46,886 bases of DNA, from positions 1 through 46,886 of the forward strand of contig JAXGMN010000076.1 of assembly GCA_040768665.1 (NCBI GenBank). The letters run 5' to 3'. A program made the translations under genes and the position numbers. Under the pieces are notes generated by a model, which saw nothing but the letters and a program-made list of their open reading frames with translations, searched no databases and was not told the DNA's origin. Positions 34,378 to 42,279 of this stretch are shown piece after piece (position 1 is the stretch's first letter; each line of letters begins with the position of its first letter). This DNA is from JABWBD01 sp040768665. Lineage in GTDB: Bacteria; Planctomycetota; Planctomycetia; Pirellulales; Thermoguttaceae.

Positions 34378-35991
34378 CTACGAGCCATCGCCCGCACACC
34401 GGTCTTTCGCCAACCGTTGGATGCTCCGCAGGTCCAGCTTGCCGGTGCCGAGGAGCGGTACGCTTTTTACCTGATAGAAGCTGTCCGGCGAGGGGACCCA
34501 AATCGGCGGCAGTCCCGCAGCGGCCAGTTCGCGGCAGATTTGTTCCGCCGGCATCGGCAGTCCGGTGTGGAGGACGACGAGCCTCTCTCCTTTGCGGTGG
34601 TCGGGCACGGCCGTGACCACGAGGCGGCACTCCCCTTCGTCGAGCCCCAGCACGCGGCCGAGAACTTCTTCGATCCGCAAATGCGGCACCATTTCGCCTC
34701 CGATCTTGGAGAAGCGGCTCTGACGGCCGGTGATGCGAACATATCCCTCCTCATCGATCTGGGCGAGATCGCCCGTCACGTACCAGCCGTCTCGGATGAC
34801 GGCGGCGGTTTCTTCGGGCTGGCCGAGATAGCCTTTCATCACATTGTGGCCGGAGACCAGCAGCATGCCAGGCTTGTTGATCCCCAAATCCTCGCCCGTA
34901 TCGGGATCGACCACCTTGACGAACACGCCGGCGATCGGTTTGCCGGTCGTGCCCAGCTTATCGGCTCGCGGCTGCCCTGCAACAAGGCGGTTGGGGGGTA
35001 CGTTGGTCGACACCACAGGCGAGAGCTCGGTCGTGCCGTAGCCTTCGTAGGGCCGGACCCCGAATTTTTTCTCAAAGGCGTCTGCCAGGTCCTGAGGGAG
35101 CTTTTCCGCCCCGGTGATAATGAGCTCAAGCGTGGCGAAGTCTTCGGGCGAACACCCCCGCAGGTAGGTTCGCAGAAACGTCGGCGCGCTGACGAACAGT
35201 GTTGCGCCCTGCTCCCGGCAGAGCGAGCCGACCTGCCGGTAGTCCAACGGGTTGAAATGGTAAACCGCCTTGGAGTCCAACAGCGCCATCGACCAAAGCG
35301 TGGTGGTGTAGCCGAAAGAGTGAAAGAAAGGCAGGATGGCCAGCAAGACATCGTCCCAGCCAAAGCGGAGAACCCGCCCGAATGCTTCGACATTTGCGGC
35401 CACATTGTGATGAGACAGCATCACCCCTTTCGGATCACCGGTCGAGCCGGAAGTGAAAATGACTGCGATGTTGTCGTCCGGCTCGATGCTCGTCAGGCGC
35501 AGGCTGCGTTCCAGGAGCCAGACCGGCCAGAGCCACGTTTGAGTTGCCGCCGCGAGTTTGTCGATGGCGGTAATCTTGCCCTTGAGATCTTCGAGGCAGA
35601 CCAGCTCCGCGTCGAGTTCGAACGTGAAACGCTCCATCACCCTCCGACTGGTGAGCACCCGCCGGATGCCGGCCCGGGCGATGCAGAAATTCAGCACGTC
35701 CGAGGACATTGTGTAGTTGAGATTGACCGCCACCCGGCGATCGAGCGCCAGGGCAATATTGGCGACGGCTCCACCCACCGAAGGTGGCAGGAGCACGCCC
35801 ACGTGGGTCTCGTCTTCTGAGAGAACCTTTCGGCGCAATGCGCGGCGTAGAACGAGGGATCGCGTGAGGAGGCCGGACCCGGTCAATTCCGCGCCCGTCG
35901 AGTCGGCGGCCTTGCTGTGTCGCATGTTTCTGCGACACATTCGCAAGAAACCGCGAGCCGGCACCAGGATTTCGCGACCCCATTGCTGCAT
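34378..35991 (-). CDS. Acyl-activating AMP ligase, Aas-like domain without the usual acyltransferase part
   Basis: The product has up to 537 residues. It carries the adenylation motifs FTSGSTGDPKG (179-189), YGTTELSP, the hinge GRQSRFSKIGGEMV, and a C-terminal catalytic lysine in LGTGKLDLRS. From the segment SKAADSTGAELTG on, it resembles the ligase half of acyl-ACP synthetase/acyl-glycerophosphoethanolamine acyltransferase (Aas) proteins. In planctomycetes this half is usually fused behind a PlsC acyltransferase and often an LplT-like transporter. The N-terminal residues (FLRMCRRNMRHSKAA) look like the linker to that missing acyltransferase. Directly upstream lies palindromic repeat DNA, so a 5' truncation is likely. 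If made, the protein could still activate fatty acids. Confidence 0.8.
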   Translation of the reverse strand: MQQWGREILVPARGFLRMCRRNMRHSKAADSTGAELTGSGLLTRSLVLRRALRRKVLSEDETHVGVLLPPSVGGAVANIALALDRRVAVNLNYTMSSDVLNFCIARAGIRRVLTSRRVMERFTFELDAELVCLEDLKGKITAIDKLAAATQTWLWPVWLLERSLRLTSIEPDDNIAVIFTSGSTGDPKGVMLSHHNVAANVEAFGRVLRFGWDDVLLAILPFFHSFGYTTTLWSMALLDSKAVYHFNPLDYRQVGSLCREQGATLFVSAPTFLRTYLRGCSPEDFATLELIITGAEKLPQDLADAFEKKFGVRPYEGYGTTELSPVVSTNVPPNRLVAGQPRADKLGTTGKPIAGVFVKVVDPDTGEDLGINKPGMLLVSGHNVMKGYLGQPEETAAVIRDGWYVTGDLAQIDEEGYVRITGRQSRFSKIGGEMVPHLRIEEVLGRVLGLDEGECRLVVTAVPDHRKGERLVVLHTGLPMPAEQICRELAAAGLPPIWVPSPDSFYQVKSVPLLGTGKLDLRSIQRLAKDRCAGDGS

Positions 35992-36002
35992 TGCGTGAAT
36001 CC

Positions 36003-36128
36003 GGTGCCAGTTCCCTGCCGGTTCGTCCGGCAGGTAAACGAGGTTAGCCTGCTAGTCCCATGCCGCCGCGTCCCCAGCCCCTGCGGGTTCGTCCGGCAGG
36101 TGAATGAGTCTGGCCAGCTTCCGGAGGT
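36003..36128 (+). repeat. Two copies of the CCGGCAGGTGAA palindromic repeat
   Basis: Units at about 36003-36050 and 36072-36128 share GGTTCGTCCGGCAGGT followed by AAACGAGGTTAG or GAATGAGTCTGG. They match the two units at 17578-17705 in opposite orientation. The array directly abuts the 5' end of the ligase gene. Confidence 0.65.
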
Positions 36129-36521
36129 CCCCGGCACAAGCACTCCTTACCGGCCAGGACCGGTTGTCGCCCGGCGACGTCACCACAGTGTCCATCCCAC
36201 CAGCGATTGTACCTCTCAATCCTTGCACGAGGCAATCGCGAGCCCGGCGGGTGAACAGCGATGCCCAATCGCATTGTCCGTGGCTTTCGTCACCTATGGT
36301 TCTTCCCGGCACAATCGGTACAGGCCGACCGGCCACGCCGTACAACCGTTACCACAGAGCCGGCGCTGAAGTCTCTCTCCCCGGTACACGATGAAGAGAA
36401 AGGCACGGATACGCATCGCACAACGGGGACGGAGCCGTCGGGACAGGCGGCCGGGGAAGGCGCGGCTTCGCCACTTTCGGGGCGCCTACGACCGAACCAT
36501 AGCAAACCAACGGTGGCGCCG
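36129..36521. other. Intergenic stretch without a supported gene
   Basis: A minus-strand frame (36052-36345) continues through the palindromic repeat but has no family pattern. No other element was recognised. Confidence 0.4.
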
Positions 36522-36632
36522 CCGTTCACGGAGCGGGAAAGGACGACAGGTCCATGGATCGAGCCAATTTTTTCAGGAAAAAAGGCTCAAGAAGGTCGAA
36601 AATGGACGAGTTCCCGACCGCCGCGTGAACGG
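36522..36632. repeat. B-type hairpin element, diverged copy 2
   Basis: CCGTTCACGG on the left and CCGCGTGAACGG on the right enclose GACAGGTCCATGG and AATGGACGAGTTCCC, which correspond to the inner inverted repeat of the copy at 30907. The middle is altered. It ends 33 bp before the next start codon. Confidence 0.7.
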
Positions 36633-36664
36633 TCTCGCCGAAATAGCCGCGAAGGAGTCCGGTA

Positions 36665-36958
36665 ATGATGGACATCAATCGTAACCAATGGTTCATGATC
36701 GGGCTGGTCGTGCTATTCCTGGGCATACAGTTCCGCATGGTTGAATCGTACGTGCTGACTCCCGAGTTCACGAAGATACTCGCCGAACGGACCGGTCATC
36801 CCGTGGCCGCTGCGAGCAACACCATGGAAGCCATGTTCGGCCGCGAGACGCACGTGTCGTCGAAGACGATTCAGCCGCCGGAGTGGCTCGGCTGGTCGCT
36901 GATGTCAATCGGTTCGGTCCTGATTCTGCACAGCATGGCAATGAAGAAGCCCGGCTGA
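36665..36958 (+). CDS. Small membrane protein, two transmembrane segments
   Basis: ATG 36665 follows AAGGAG with 7 nt spacing, giving 97 residues. Helix 1 is WFMIGLVVLFLGIQFRMV. The middle (YVLTPEFTKILAERTGHPVA) would lie outside the cytoplasm. Helix 2 is WLGWSLMSIGSVLILHSMAM, with a lysine-rich end. It looks like a real small gene because of the clear ribosome site and amphipathic pattern. No family was recognised. The upstream B-type element lies inside its 5' region and may influence expression. Confidence 0.65.
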   Translation: MMDINRNQWFMIGLVVLFLGIQFRMVESYVLTPEFTKILAERTGHPVAAASNTMEAMFGRETHVSSKTIQPPEWLGWSLMSIGSVLILHSMAMKKPG

Positions 36959-36995
36959 TGATTTCGCGGCTTGAAGCCTGTTTGGCCGGATCTTT

Positions 36996-37985
36996 TCACC
37001 ACGACGGCTGAGATCTGCCGGTCTGTTCCAGCGGCAAAAACGATCTTCCGGTAGCCCGATAGGCTTCGTCGCGAAAAGCGCAGTAGGGCCGCAGCCGGGA
37101 GAGACACTCGCTGGCCTCGAACACTCCCCGCCCGGGCACACTCAGCCGCACATGGGCCAGTGCATCCGGGGCGATGGCTGGCTCGAAGGCCGGGTGTATT
37201 GCCTGGAAAGCTAAGCGATAGAGGGCACCGCAAGGCCCGAAGTCCGCCGCATTGACCTGACGGCTCCATCGGCCCAGGCGAATCGGCCGTTCAGGCCGAT
37301 TTACGGGTCCGGTTGGCAGGCCGATCAAGTCGACCGAGAGCGTCGCATCGACAGGAACCAACGTCCCCCACTCCGATAGGGGCTCGAGTTGCAGCCAGAG
37401 CCCGTCCACCTCGACATCGCTGTCCCAATTGGCTATTCCCGCATCGATTCTGAGCAACTGCACCGGAAGCAGATCGGGCAGTAGCTCAGGCGGGGATTCT
37501 TCGAGGGTTTCACGGGTTCCAACCAGGCGAATTTCCGAAGCCGGTGGCGAGCTGAGACTTGGCATTGCCGCCGCTACTGCCAAAAACGCCGCCTGAAATT
37601 CGTCGCCGGTGTACTGCGATTCTCCCAGTGCGATGCGTTCGATCCGGTCCCAGCGAATCGGCCGCAGAACCGCGGTCCGGCCATAGTCCGAGCGAAGCCA
37701 CAGTCGCCCGACATCGGTCCGCGTGTCGAAATCACCACGGAATTCCCGGCCGCTGGCTGTCCAGACGACAAGCCGCTCCCCAGGGCGCTGGTGTGGTTCA
37801 TTCGGAGACTGCTGAAAAAGGGGACTGGCTCCGCAACCGGTGGTGGCCTGACTTGACGATGGGTATAAGGTGTTGCCGTGCCTGTCCCCTTTTTCCGCAG
37901 CCTCATCCGGCCGTGCACGGCCCCAAGCTGGGCCGCAGGCAAGCAGGACGTACAGGCATGCGCCCGCCAGTGGATGGATTTGCAT
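36996..37985 (-). CDS. Exported hypothetical protein carrying an in-frame hairpin element
   Basis: ATG 37985 gives 329 residues; a GTG six bases upstream is an alternative start. A signal peptide is clear (HPLAGACLYVLLACGPAWG). Directly behind it, about 34 residues (EAAEKGDRHGNTLYPSSSQA, then TTGCGASPLFQQS) are encoded by the C-type element at 37805-37904. The original protein then resumes with RPGERLVVWTASGREFRGDF and stays open to the end. The remaining body has beta-like segments (RLWLRSDYGRTAVLRPIRWD, VEVDGLWLQLEPLSEWG) without known motifs. The insertion kept the frame, so the gene may still be functional with a new spacer after the signal cleavage site. Confidence 0.65.
   Translation of the reverse strand: MQIHPLAGACLYVLLACGPAWGRARPDEAAEKGDRHGNTLYPSSSQATTGCGASPLFQQSPNEPHQRPGERLVVWTASGREFRGDFDTRTDVGRLWLRSDYGRTAVLRPIRWDRIERIALGESQYTGDEFQAAFLAVAAAMPSLSSPPASEIRLVGTRETLEESPPELLPDLLPVQLLRIDAGIANWDSDVEVDGLWLQLEPLSEWGTLVPVDATLSVDLIGLPTGPVNRPERPIRLGRWSRQVNAADFGPCGALYRLAFQAIHPAFEPAIAPDALAHVRLSVPGRGVFEASECLSRLRPYCAFRDEAYRATGRSFLPLEQTGRSQPSW
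37805..37904. repeat. C-type hairpin element, copy 1, inside a coding sequence
   Basis: GAGACTGCTGAAAAAGGGGAC (37805-37825) faces a right end of GTCCCCTTTTTCCGCAGCCTC (37884-37904). The element is 100 bp and can fold fully. It has the same orientation as the copy at 38233. Confidence 0.85.
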
Positions 37986-38232
37986 CGACACGACCGTTTG
38001 CAGGAGGAAAAAGGGGAAAGCCGCACAGCCTGGGAAGCAAACGATATGCCCATGCGGGCCGGCACTGAAAATGCCATTTTCCTAAGTCTCTAGTTTGTTT
38101 GAACTTCCGCTTGAAAGAGCGACTCGCAGCCTTCGGGGCCGCCGTTGGCGACCCGGTGGTCATTTGGCATCACGTGCCCATTTTGCAACGATTGCGGAGC
38201 CCGAGTGCCGTTTCCTGGGGGCTGCCCCATTC

Positions 38233-38332
38233 GAGACTGCTGAAAACGGGGCCTGGGCGTGCAACCGGTGGTAGATTGACTTGACGAGAGACACAAGATC
38301 TTGCGATGCCCGTCCCCCTTTTCAGTAGTCTC
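38233..38332. repeat. C-type hairpin element, copy 2
   Basis: GAGACTGCTGAAAACGGGG (from 38233) faces CCCCCTTTTCAGTAGTCTC (to 38332), again 100 bp, with the shared inner GCAACCGGTGGT and TGACTTGACGA. It lies between two genes. Confidence 0.85.
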
Positions 38333-38496
38333 CATTCATCATGCGGACAGACAGCGGAACCGTTCGGTGCGGGTGGTGCGGCCTGAAACGAGTTTTCATC
38401 AGGTCTTCAGAGGCATCCACCGAAGACAAGTGCAGGCAACGCGGCGGCGGCTTCCGTCACGGCCGCCTCTCCACCCAGTCAAAGGAAGGAATACTC

Positions 38497-38952
38497 ATGC
38501 GGTTTTTCCTCAGCCCGGGTTTTGCTCCGCGGCTCGGATCGCTCCGAACATATGGACCAAGTCTCTTCTACGGTTGTCTGCTGCTTCTGGGGGCGTACCG
38601 CGTTCTGGCAGCGGATCCGTCGCTCGGCAACACGGAGATGCCGGAATCCACCGGAGCAACTAGCCAAGGGGGGGCGATCCTCCGCGAGGGAACCGAACTC
38701 GTCGAACAGGCTGGACATTTTCGGGCGGCGGGCGACCGAATCGCCTTCTTTTCCGCCGATGGCCGCGGCCGATATATCGTCCTGGAAAACCTCAATCTGC
38801 AGCGGATCGCGCAGGTTCTTGTCGATGACCCTACTCCCGTGGAGTGGATGGTAAGCGGGTTTGTGACAGAGTTCCGAGGCGACAATTATCTCTACGTCCG
38901 GTCGGCTGCGGTAGGCTCTGTGGTGGACGTCCAGGAGCAGAACGTCCGGTGA
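38497..38952 (+). CDS. Exported hypothetical protein
   Basis: ATG 38497 is chosen because AAGGAAGGA precedes it by about 6 nt and a signal peptide follows (YGPSLFYGCLLLLGAYRVLA), giving 151 residues. The mature part is small: GAILREGTELVEQAGHFRAA, then RIAFFSADGRGRYIVLENLN, VEWMVSGFVTEFRGDNYLYV and an acidic end. The pattern suggests a single beta-barrel-like (OB-type) domain, but no family could be named. Upstream in-frame starts lie in non-coding-like sequence near the hairpin element. Confidence 0.7.
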   Translation: MRFFLSPGFAPRLGSLRTYGPSLFYGCLLLLGAYRVLAADPSLGNTEMPESTGATSQGGAILREGTELVEQAGHFRAAGDRIAFFSADGRGRYIVLENLNLQRIAQVLVDDPTPVEWMVSGFVTEFRGDNYLYVRSAAVGSVVDVQEQNVR

Positions 38953-39085
38953 GCCGGCACGTCGTTGTGTCTTCGTCCGTTGTTTCCTCGTCCATGGCAG
39001 GCGACATTGCAGTGAACGTCGACGTCGACTACAAATAGGAACATGGGAAAGAGGAGCATGGGTGGCAGATTTGCGGGCGCGCCGC

Positions 39086-39113
39086 TTGACACCCACCTTG
39101 GTGGGGCTATGAT
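39086..39113 (+). promoter_or_regulatory. Strong sigma-70-type promoter with a palindrome in its spacer
   Basis: A perfect -35 TTGACA (39086-39091) and TATGAT (39108-39113) are separated by 16 nt. The spacer contains the perfect palindrome CCCACCTTGGTGGG (39092-39105), a plausible repressor operator. It lies 112 bp before the STAS gene. Confidence 0.65.
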
Positions 39114-39225
39114 GGAAAACTGATGATGACGCCGAGCCAGACGGCTCTGCTTGTCCGCTCGGAGTCGCCGGTCTTACTTCGGATGGCCTGGTGATCATCG
39201 ACGTATCGAGCGAGGAGTGTTTCCG

Positions 39226-39582
39226 ATGTCTGGCTACCGACGACTGGAAATCAACGAGGTAGATGACGTTACGGTCGTCCACTTCCGCGATCAGAAGATT
39301 ATCGAGGACCTCAAGATCCAGGAACTGGGCCAGGAGCTGTTCCAACTGGTCGAGTCCGAGAATCGGAAGAAGATCGTGCTCAATTTCGCTTCGGTCGATT
39401 TCCTTTCCAGCGCCGCTTTGGGAAAACTGATCACGTTGGACAAGAAGGTCAAGTCGCACGGGGGCAAGCTGAAGTTCTGCAGTATTCGGCCGGAGATTTA
39501 CGAGGTCTTTGCGATCACGAAACTGAATCGGTTATTCGATATTCGGCAGGACGAGGCCGACGCCTTGGCAGCGCTCTCCTAG
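39226..39582 (+). CDS. STAS-domain anti-sigma factor antagonist
   Basis: ATG 39226 follows GAGGAG (10 nt), giving 118 residues. It is a single STAS domain of SpoIIAA/RsbV type: VDDVTVVHFRDQKII, then ENRKKIVLNFASVDFLSSAA, with the phosphorylatable serine at 61 or 62 in DFLSSAALGKL, then GGKLKFCSIRPEIYEVF. In partner switching the unphosphorylated form binds the anti-sigma kinase, releasing the sigma factor or another target. The kinase-type partner follows 19 bp downstream, so the two form an operon. No sigma factor or phosphatase gene is in the window. The promoter at 39086 probably drives both. Confidence 0.9.
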   Translation: MSGYRRLEINEVDDVTVVHFRDQKIIEDLKIQELGQELFQLVESENRKKIVLNFASVDFLSSAALGKLITLDKKVKSHGGKLKFCSIRPEIYEVFAITKLNRLFDIRQDEADALAALS

Positions 39583-39601
39583 GACAAGCGGTCACACAGG
39601 T

Positions 39602-40036
39602 ATGTCTAACGACGGCTGGCTCTGGCAACGCGAGTATTGCATCCCAAGCAAAGCGGGTGCGGGGCAATGCGTTGTCGAAGACGTTCTTGCCCAGCTTCAG
39701 GAGCATCAATGGCCCGATCGAGATGTCTTCGGCATCCATTTGGCCGTTGAAGAGGCCCTCGTCAACGCCATCAAGCATGGCAACAAGCTCGATCTATCCA
39801 AGCACGTTGCAGTCACCTGCTCGATGTCGCCCAGCCTGTTCCGCATCGCCATTACAGATGAGGGCGTGGGGTTCGATCCAGGCAATGTCCCCGACCCGAC
39901 CGATGACGACAACCTCGACGCACCGTCCGGTCGAGGGATCATGTTGATGCGTTCGTTCATGTCCCGCGTGGTATTTAACGAGCGAGGTAATGAGGTTATT
40001 CTCGAAAAGGAGCGCGAGGAGGAGGCTTCCGAATAG
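39602..40036 (+). CDS. RsbW/SpoIIAB-type serine kinase, anti-sigma factor
   Basis: The 144-residue protein is a stand-alone GHKL ATPase: N-box HLAVEEALVNAIKHGN (residues about 46-61, N55 for Mg2+), G1 box DEGVGFDP (86-93) and G2 box GRGIMLMRSF (from 110). Such proteins phosphorylate the STAS partner and bind a sigma factor or another effector. It has the normal length and all nucleotide-binding motifs. Being 19 bp behind the STAS gene, it is the expected partner. The output target is unknown because no sigma gene is adjacent. Confidence 0.9.
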   Translation: MSNDGWLWQREYCIPSKAGAGQCVVEDVLAQLQEHQWPDRDVFGIHLAVEEALVNAIKHGNKLDLSKHVAVTCSMSPSLFRIAITDEGVGFDPGNVPDPTDDDNLDAPSGRGIMLMRSFMSRVVFNERGNEVILEKEREEEASE

Positions 40037-40194
40037 AGCCTTCCGGGGCGGCCTCGGGGGCAAGTTGCGGTCATCCGGCGGGTGTGCGATCGTCGACGCC
40101 GCGGCGTCAGAAAGGAGAGGGACTCCCAACCGCGCGAGTAAACCATCGCGCCGACGTGACGGGAATTCTTCCTGACACCCGGGCGACGAGCCAC

Positions 40195-40223
40195 TTGCTT
40201 GCGGCTGAAGGATAGAGTATCAT
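40195..40223 (+). promoter_or_regulatory. Promoter of tRNA-Asn
   Basis: TTGCTT (40195-40200) and TATCAT (40218-40223) are separated by 17 nt; the -10 ends 12 nt before the tRNA. Confidence 0.5.
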
Positions 40224-40235
40224 TGATGGTTTCAT

Positions 40236-40308
40236 TCCCCGATAGCTCAGTTGGTAGAGCAAGCGGCTGTTAACCGCTGGGTCCTAGGTTCGAGTCCTAG
40301 TCGGGGAG
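40236..40308 (+). tRNA. tRNA-Asn (GTT)
   Basis: A complete 73-nt cloverleaf: acceptor TCCCCGA/TCGGGGA, D-arm GCTC/GAGC, anticodon stem AGCGG/CCGCT with loop CTGTTAA (anticodon GTT at 269-271), T-arm CTAGG/CCTAG with loop TTCGAGT, discriminator G. CCA is not encoded. Confidence 0.97.
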
Positions 40309-40466
40309 CTTTTCGGAAATCTCTGCCAGCCGACGGTCTACCGGACGATTCGGAAACAGGTCGCAAGTCTTCCAGCAATACGGCTTGCGGCCGTTGTGCT
40401 TTCTTGCAGCCGCCTTCGGCTCTTGCTGCTTTGAGAGCCGCTAGGACATATGTCTGGCGTGGTCGG

Positions 40467-41594
40467 TCATGGCGAATACCGCCCGTGTCTTTCGACCAAA
40501 TCGCGCATCATCAGAATCCGGTCTTCTTCCGCCCCGGGAGGCACCTGGTCGCCTGCGTTGGCAATCAGACGCGGGCTCTCGCGGCGCAGCTTCAGCCACT
40601 CGAGGACCTTGTCGGTGAACACGCTCAACGGAACGTTTGGGAGCCAGAGATCGGGCGAAACTCCACCGGAGAGAATGAAGTCCGGGCCGGCTTCGGCACG
40701 GCACTCGGCCGGCGTCAGGTCGCCCATGGGCGTGGGCGTGATCGCATCGCCGCAGTCGGCGCCGGTTTCGCGGACCATGCGGATTGCTCCCCGCAGTTTC
40801 CCGTCAATATGGACGGCGGTATACTTTCCTGCCGCGTGCAGTCGCCGAACGCACTCTTCGTAGAATGGTCGCGACCAAGTGTCAAAGAACGAAGGCGGCT
40901 GAACGTCGCTGGAGAAGTTGTCGCCCATGATGACGATCTCCGCCGGGGAGGTGGCAAGCAGGTCCACAAGCCCGAGGATATTGGCGTTGACGGCCTCAAC
41001 CGTCTCGTGGAGTGCCGAGGTCCAGTCCACCGTCGCGAAGATGGTCCGCTCGATCCCCATCCAGTAGTTCAGCAGATATCCCATCGCGCTATAGCCGAGC
41101 GACACGTAGACAACGCCGGCGTCTCCTACTTCGTCGACCCACGCCTGGTACCGATCCCATCGAGGCTGGAAACGGCGCGTCGCCATGGCGTAGCGGAAGA
41201 CCGTCAAATCCTGCTCGGTTTCAATACCCCACTTGCTGATGCCCCATGCGTAGGTGCGGGGTTCCCAGATCCGTGATCGCTCGATGGATCCGAGCGGCGT
41301 CCGAATTCGCCAGGTGATCTCGGGGACCCCGTTTCGTTCACGCTTGGTGGTGGTGGCGTCAACATCGTCGGCGTGCGCGATCGTGTAAAAGGAGGCCAGG
41401 TTGGCAAGGTAGAAGCCGACACCTTCCTTTTTGTGGTACTCGATCAGATCGCGCTCGGGCTCTTCATAGGCCACGCTCAAGTCCCACGGCCTTTGGTTCC
41501 GCTGGTAGTACCAGTGCGACAAATCGAGCATGAACGGCACGACGTCGGGGGTTTCGCCACGGTAGACGCTCAGAATTCGTTCTCGGTAATTCAC
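40467..41594 (-). CDS. Uroporphyrinogen-decarboxylase-family protein (methyltransferase-like)
   Basis: GTG 41594 is chosen because an AAGGAAAAG site precedes it and the product then starts (M)NYRERILSVYRGETPDVVPF, the usual opening of the family; 375 residues. It continues with WDLSVAYEEPERDLIEYHKK, VIMGDNFSSDVQPPSFFDTW, HAAGKYTAVHIDGKLRGAIR, and a C-terminal GGVSPDLWLP. This is a URO-D-type TIM barrel of the large group that includes corrinoid methyltransferases (MtaA/MtbA-like) rather than true HemE; an H-x-D/H-x-C zinc-ligand pattern is partly visible in HIDGK. The substrate is unknown. It is divergent from the truncated relative at 41659. Confidence 0.75.
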   Translation of the reverse strand: MNYRERILSVYRGETPDVVPFMLDLSHWYYQRNQRPWDLSVAYEEPERDLIEYHKKEGVGFYLANLASFYTIAHADDVDATTTKRERNGVPEITWRIRTPLGSIERSRIWEPRTYAWGISKWGIETEQDLTVFRYAMATRRFQPRWDRYQAWVDEVGDAGVVYVSLGYSAMGYLLNYWMGIERTIFATVDWTSALHETVEAVNANILGLVDLLATSPAEIVIMGDNFSSDVQPPSFFDTWSRPFYEECVRRLHAAGKYTAVHIDGKLRGAIRMVRETGADCGDAITPTPMGDLTPAECRAEAGPDFILSGGVSPDLWLPNVPLSVFTDKVLEWLKLRRESPRLIANAGDQVPPGAEEDRILMMRDLVERHGRYSP

Positions 41595-41658
41595 CCTACT
41601 TTTCCTTCCTGCTTGCACCGGTGATACTACTATAGCTTCCGCGCCCGGCGGGATCACC

Positions 41659-42258
41659 ATGAACACCTACGCCGAACTCCGGGGCCGGCAGCAGGCGATG
41701 ATCGACCTGGTCGAGCGTCCGGAGTTTGTCGCCGACGTGATGCGGATGCAAACGGAGGCGATGATCCGCCGCGCGGAAAAGCTTATGGCCACGGGGATCG
41801 ACGCCTTGTACATCGGCGATCCCGCGGCGAGCGCCAGCCTCATCAGCCCTCGCCACTTCGAACAGTTCTGCCTGCCTGCCTACCAGGCGTTCTGCCGGGA
41901 GTTTCGCCAGCGGATTCTGATTTACATCCACGTGTGCGGCAAATCGGGGCCGATCCTAGAGATGCTGGCCGACACCGGCGCCCATGTGGTCGAGCCACTC
42001 GACCCGCTGGGCGGGGTCTCGGTGGTGGATGCCAGGCGGCGGATTGGCAGCCGCGTGGCGCTCATGGGAGGAGTGAATACGCTGACGCTCGGGAAGGGGA
42101 CTCCGGAAGAGGTTCGCGCCGAGGCAATCCAGAAATGCCGCGAGGGCGGACCCCGGGGATATATCCTGGCCGCCGGCGACATGGTTCCTCCCGAAACGCC
42201 TCTGGCGAACTTGCAGGCGCTGGTGGACGTGGCAGGGCAAAGCCTGTGGCGGGAGTAG
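41659..42258 (+). pseudogene. C-terminal half of a second URO-D-family protein
   Basis: The 199-residue frame corresponds to the second half of a URO-D barrel: AEKLMATGIDALYIGDPAAS, ISPRHFEQFCLPAYQAFCRE, LIYIHVCGKSGPILEMLADT with the zinc-type H-x-C, VEPLDPLGGVSVVDARRRIG and MVPPETPLANLQALVDVAG. Intact proteins have about 150 more residues in front, here absent. It begins only 64 bp from the divergent URO-D gene, so a deletion has joined its middle to that gene's 5' region. Whether a half barrel is made is doubtful. Confidence 0.7.
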
Positions 42259-42279
42259 GCCCGCAGGCTGCCGACTCGC

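Noticed and set aside
40251..41276. 341-codon plus-strand frame beginning in tRNA-Asn
   Set aside because: It overlaps the tRNA and is antisense to the URO-D-family gene.
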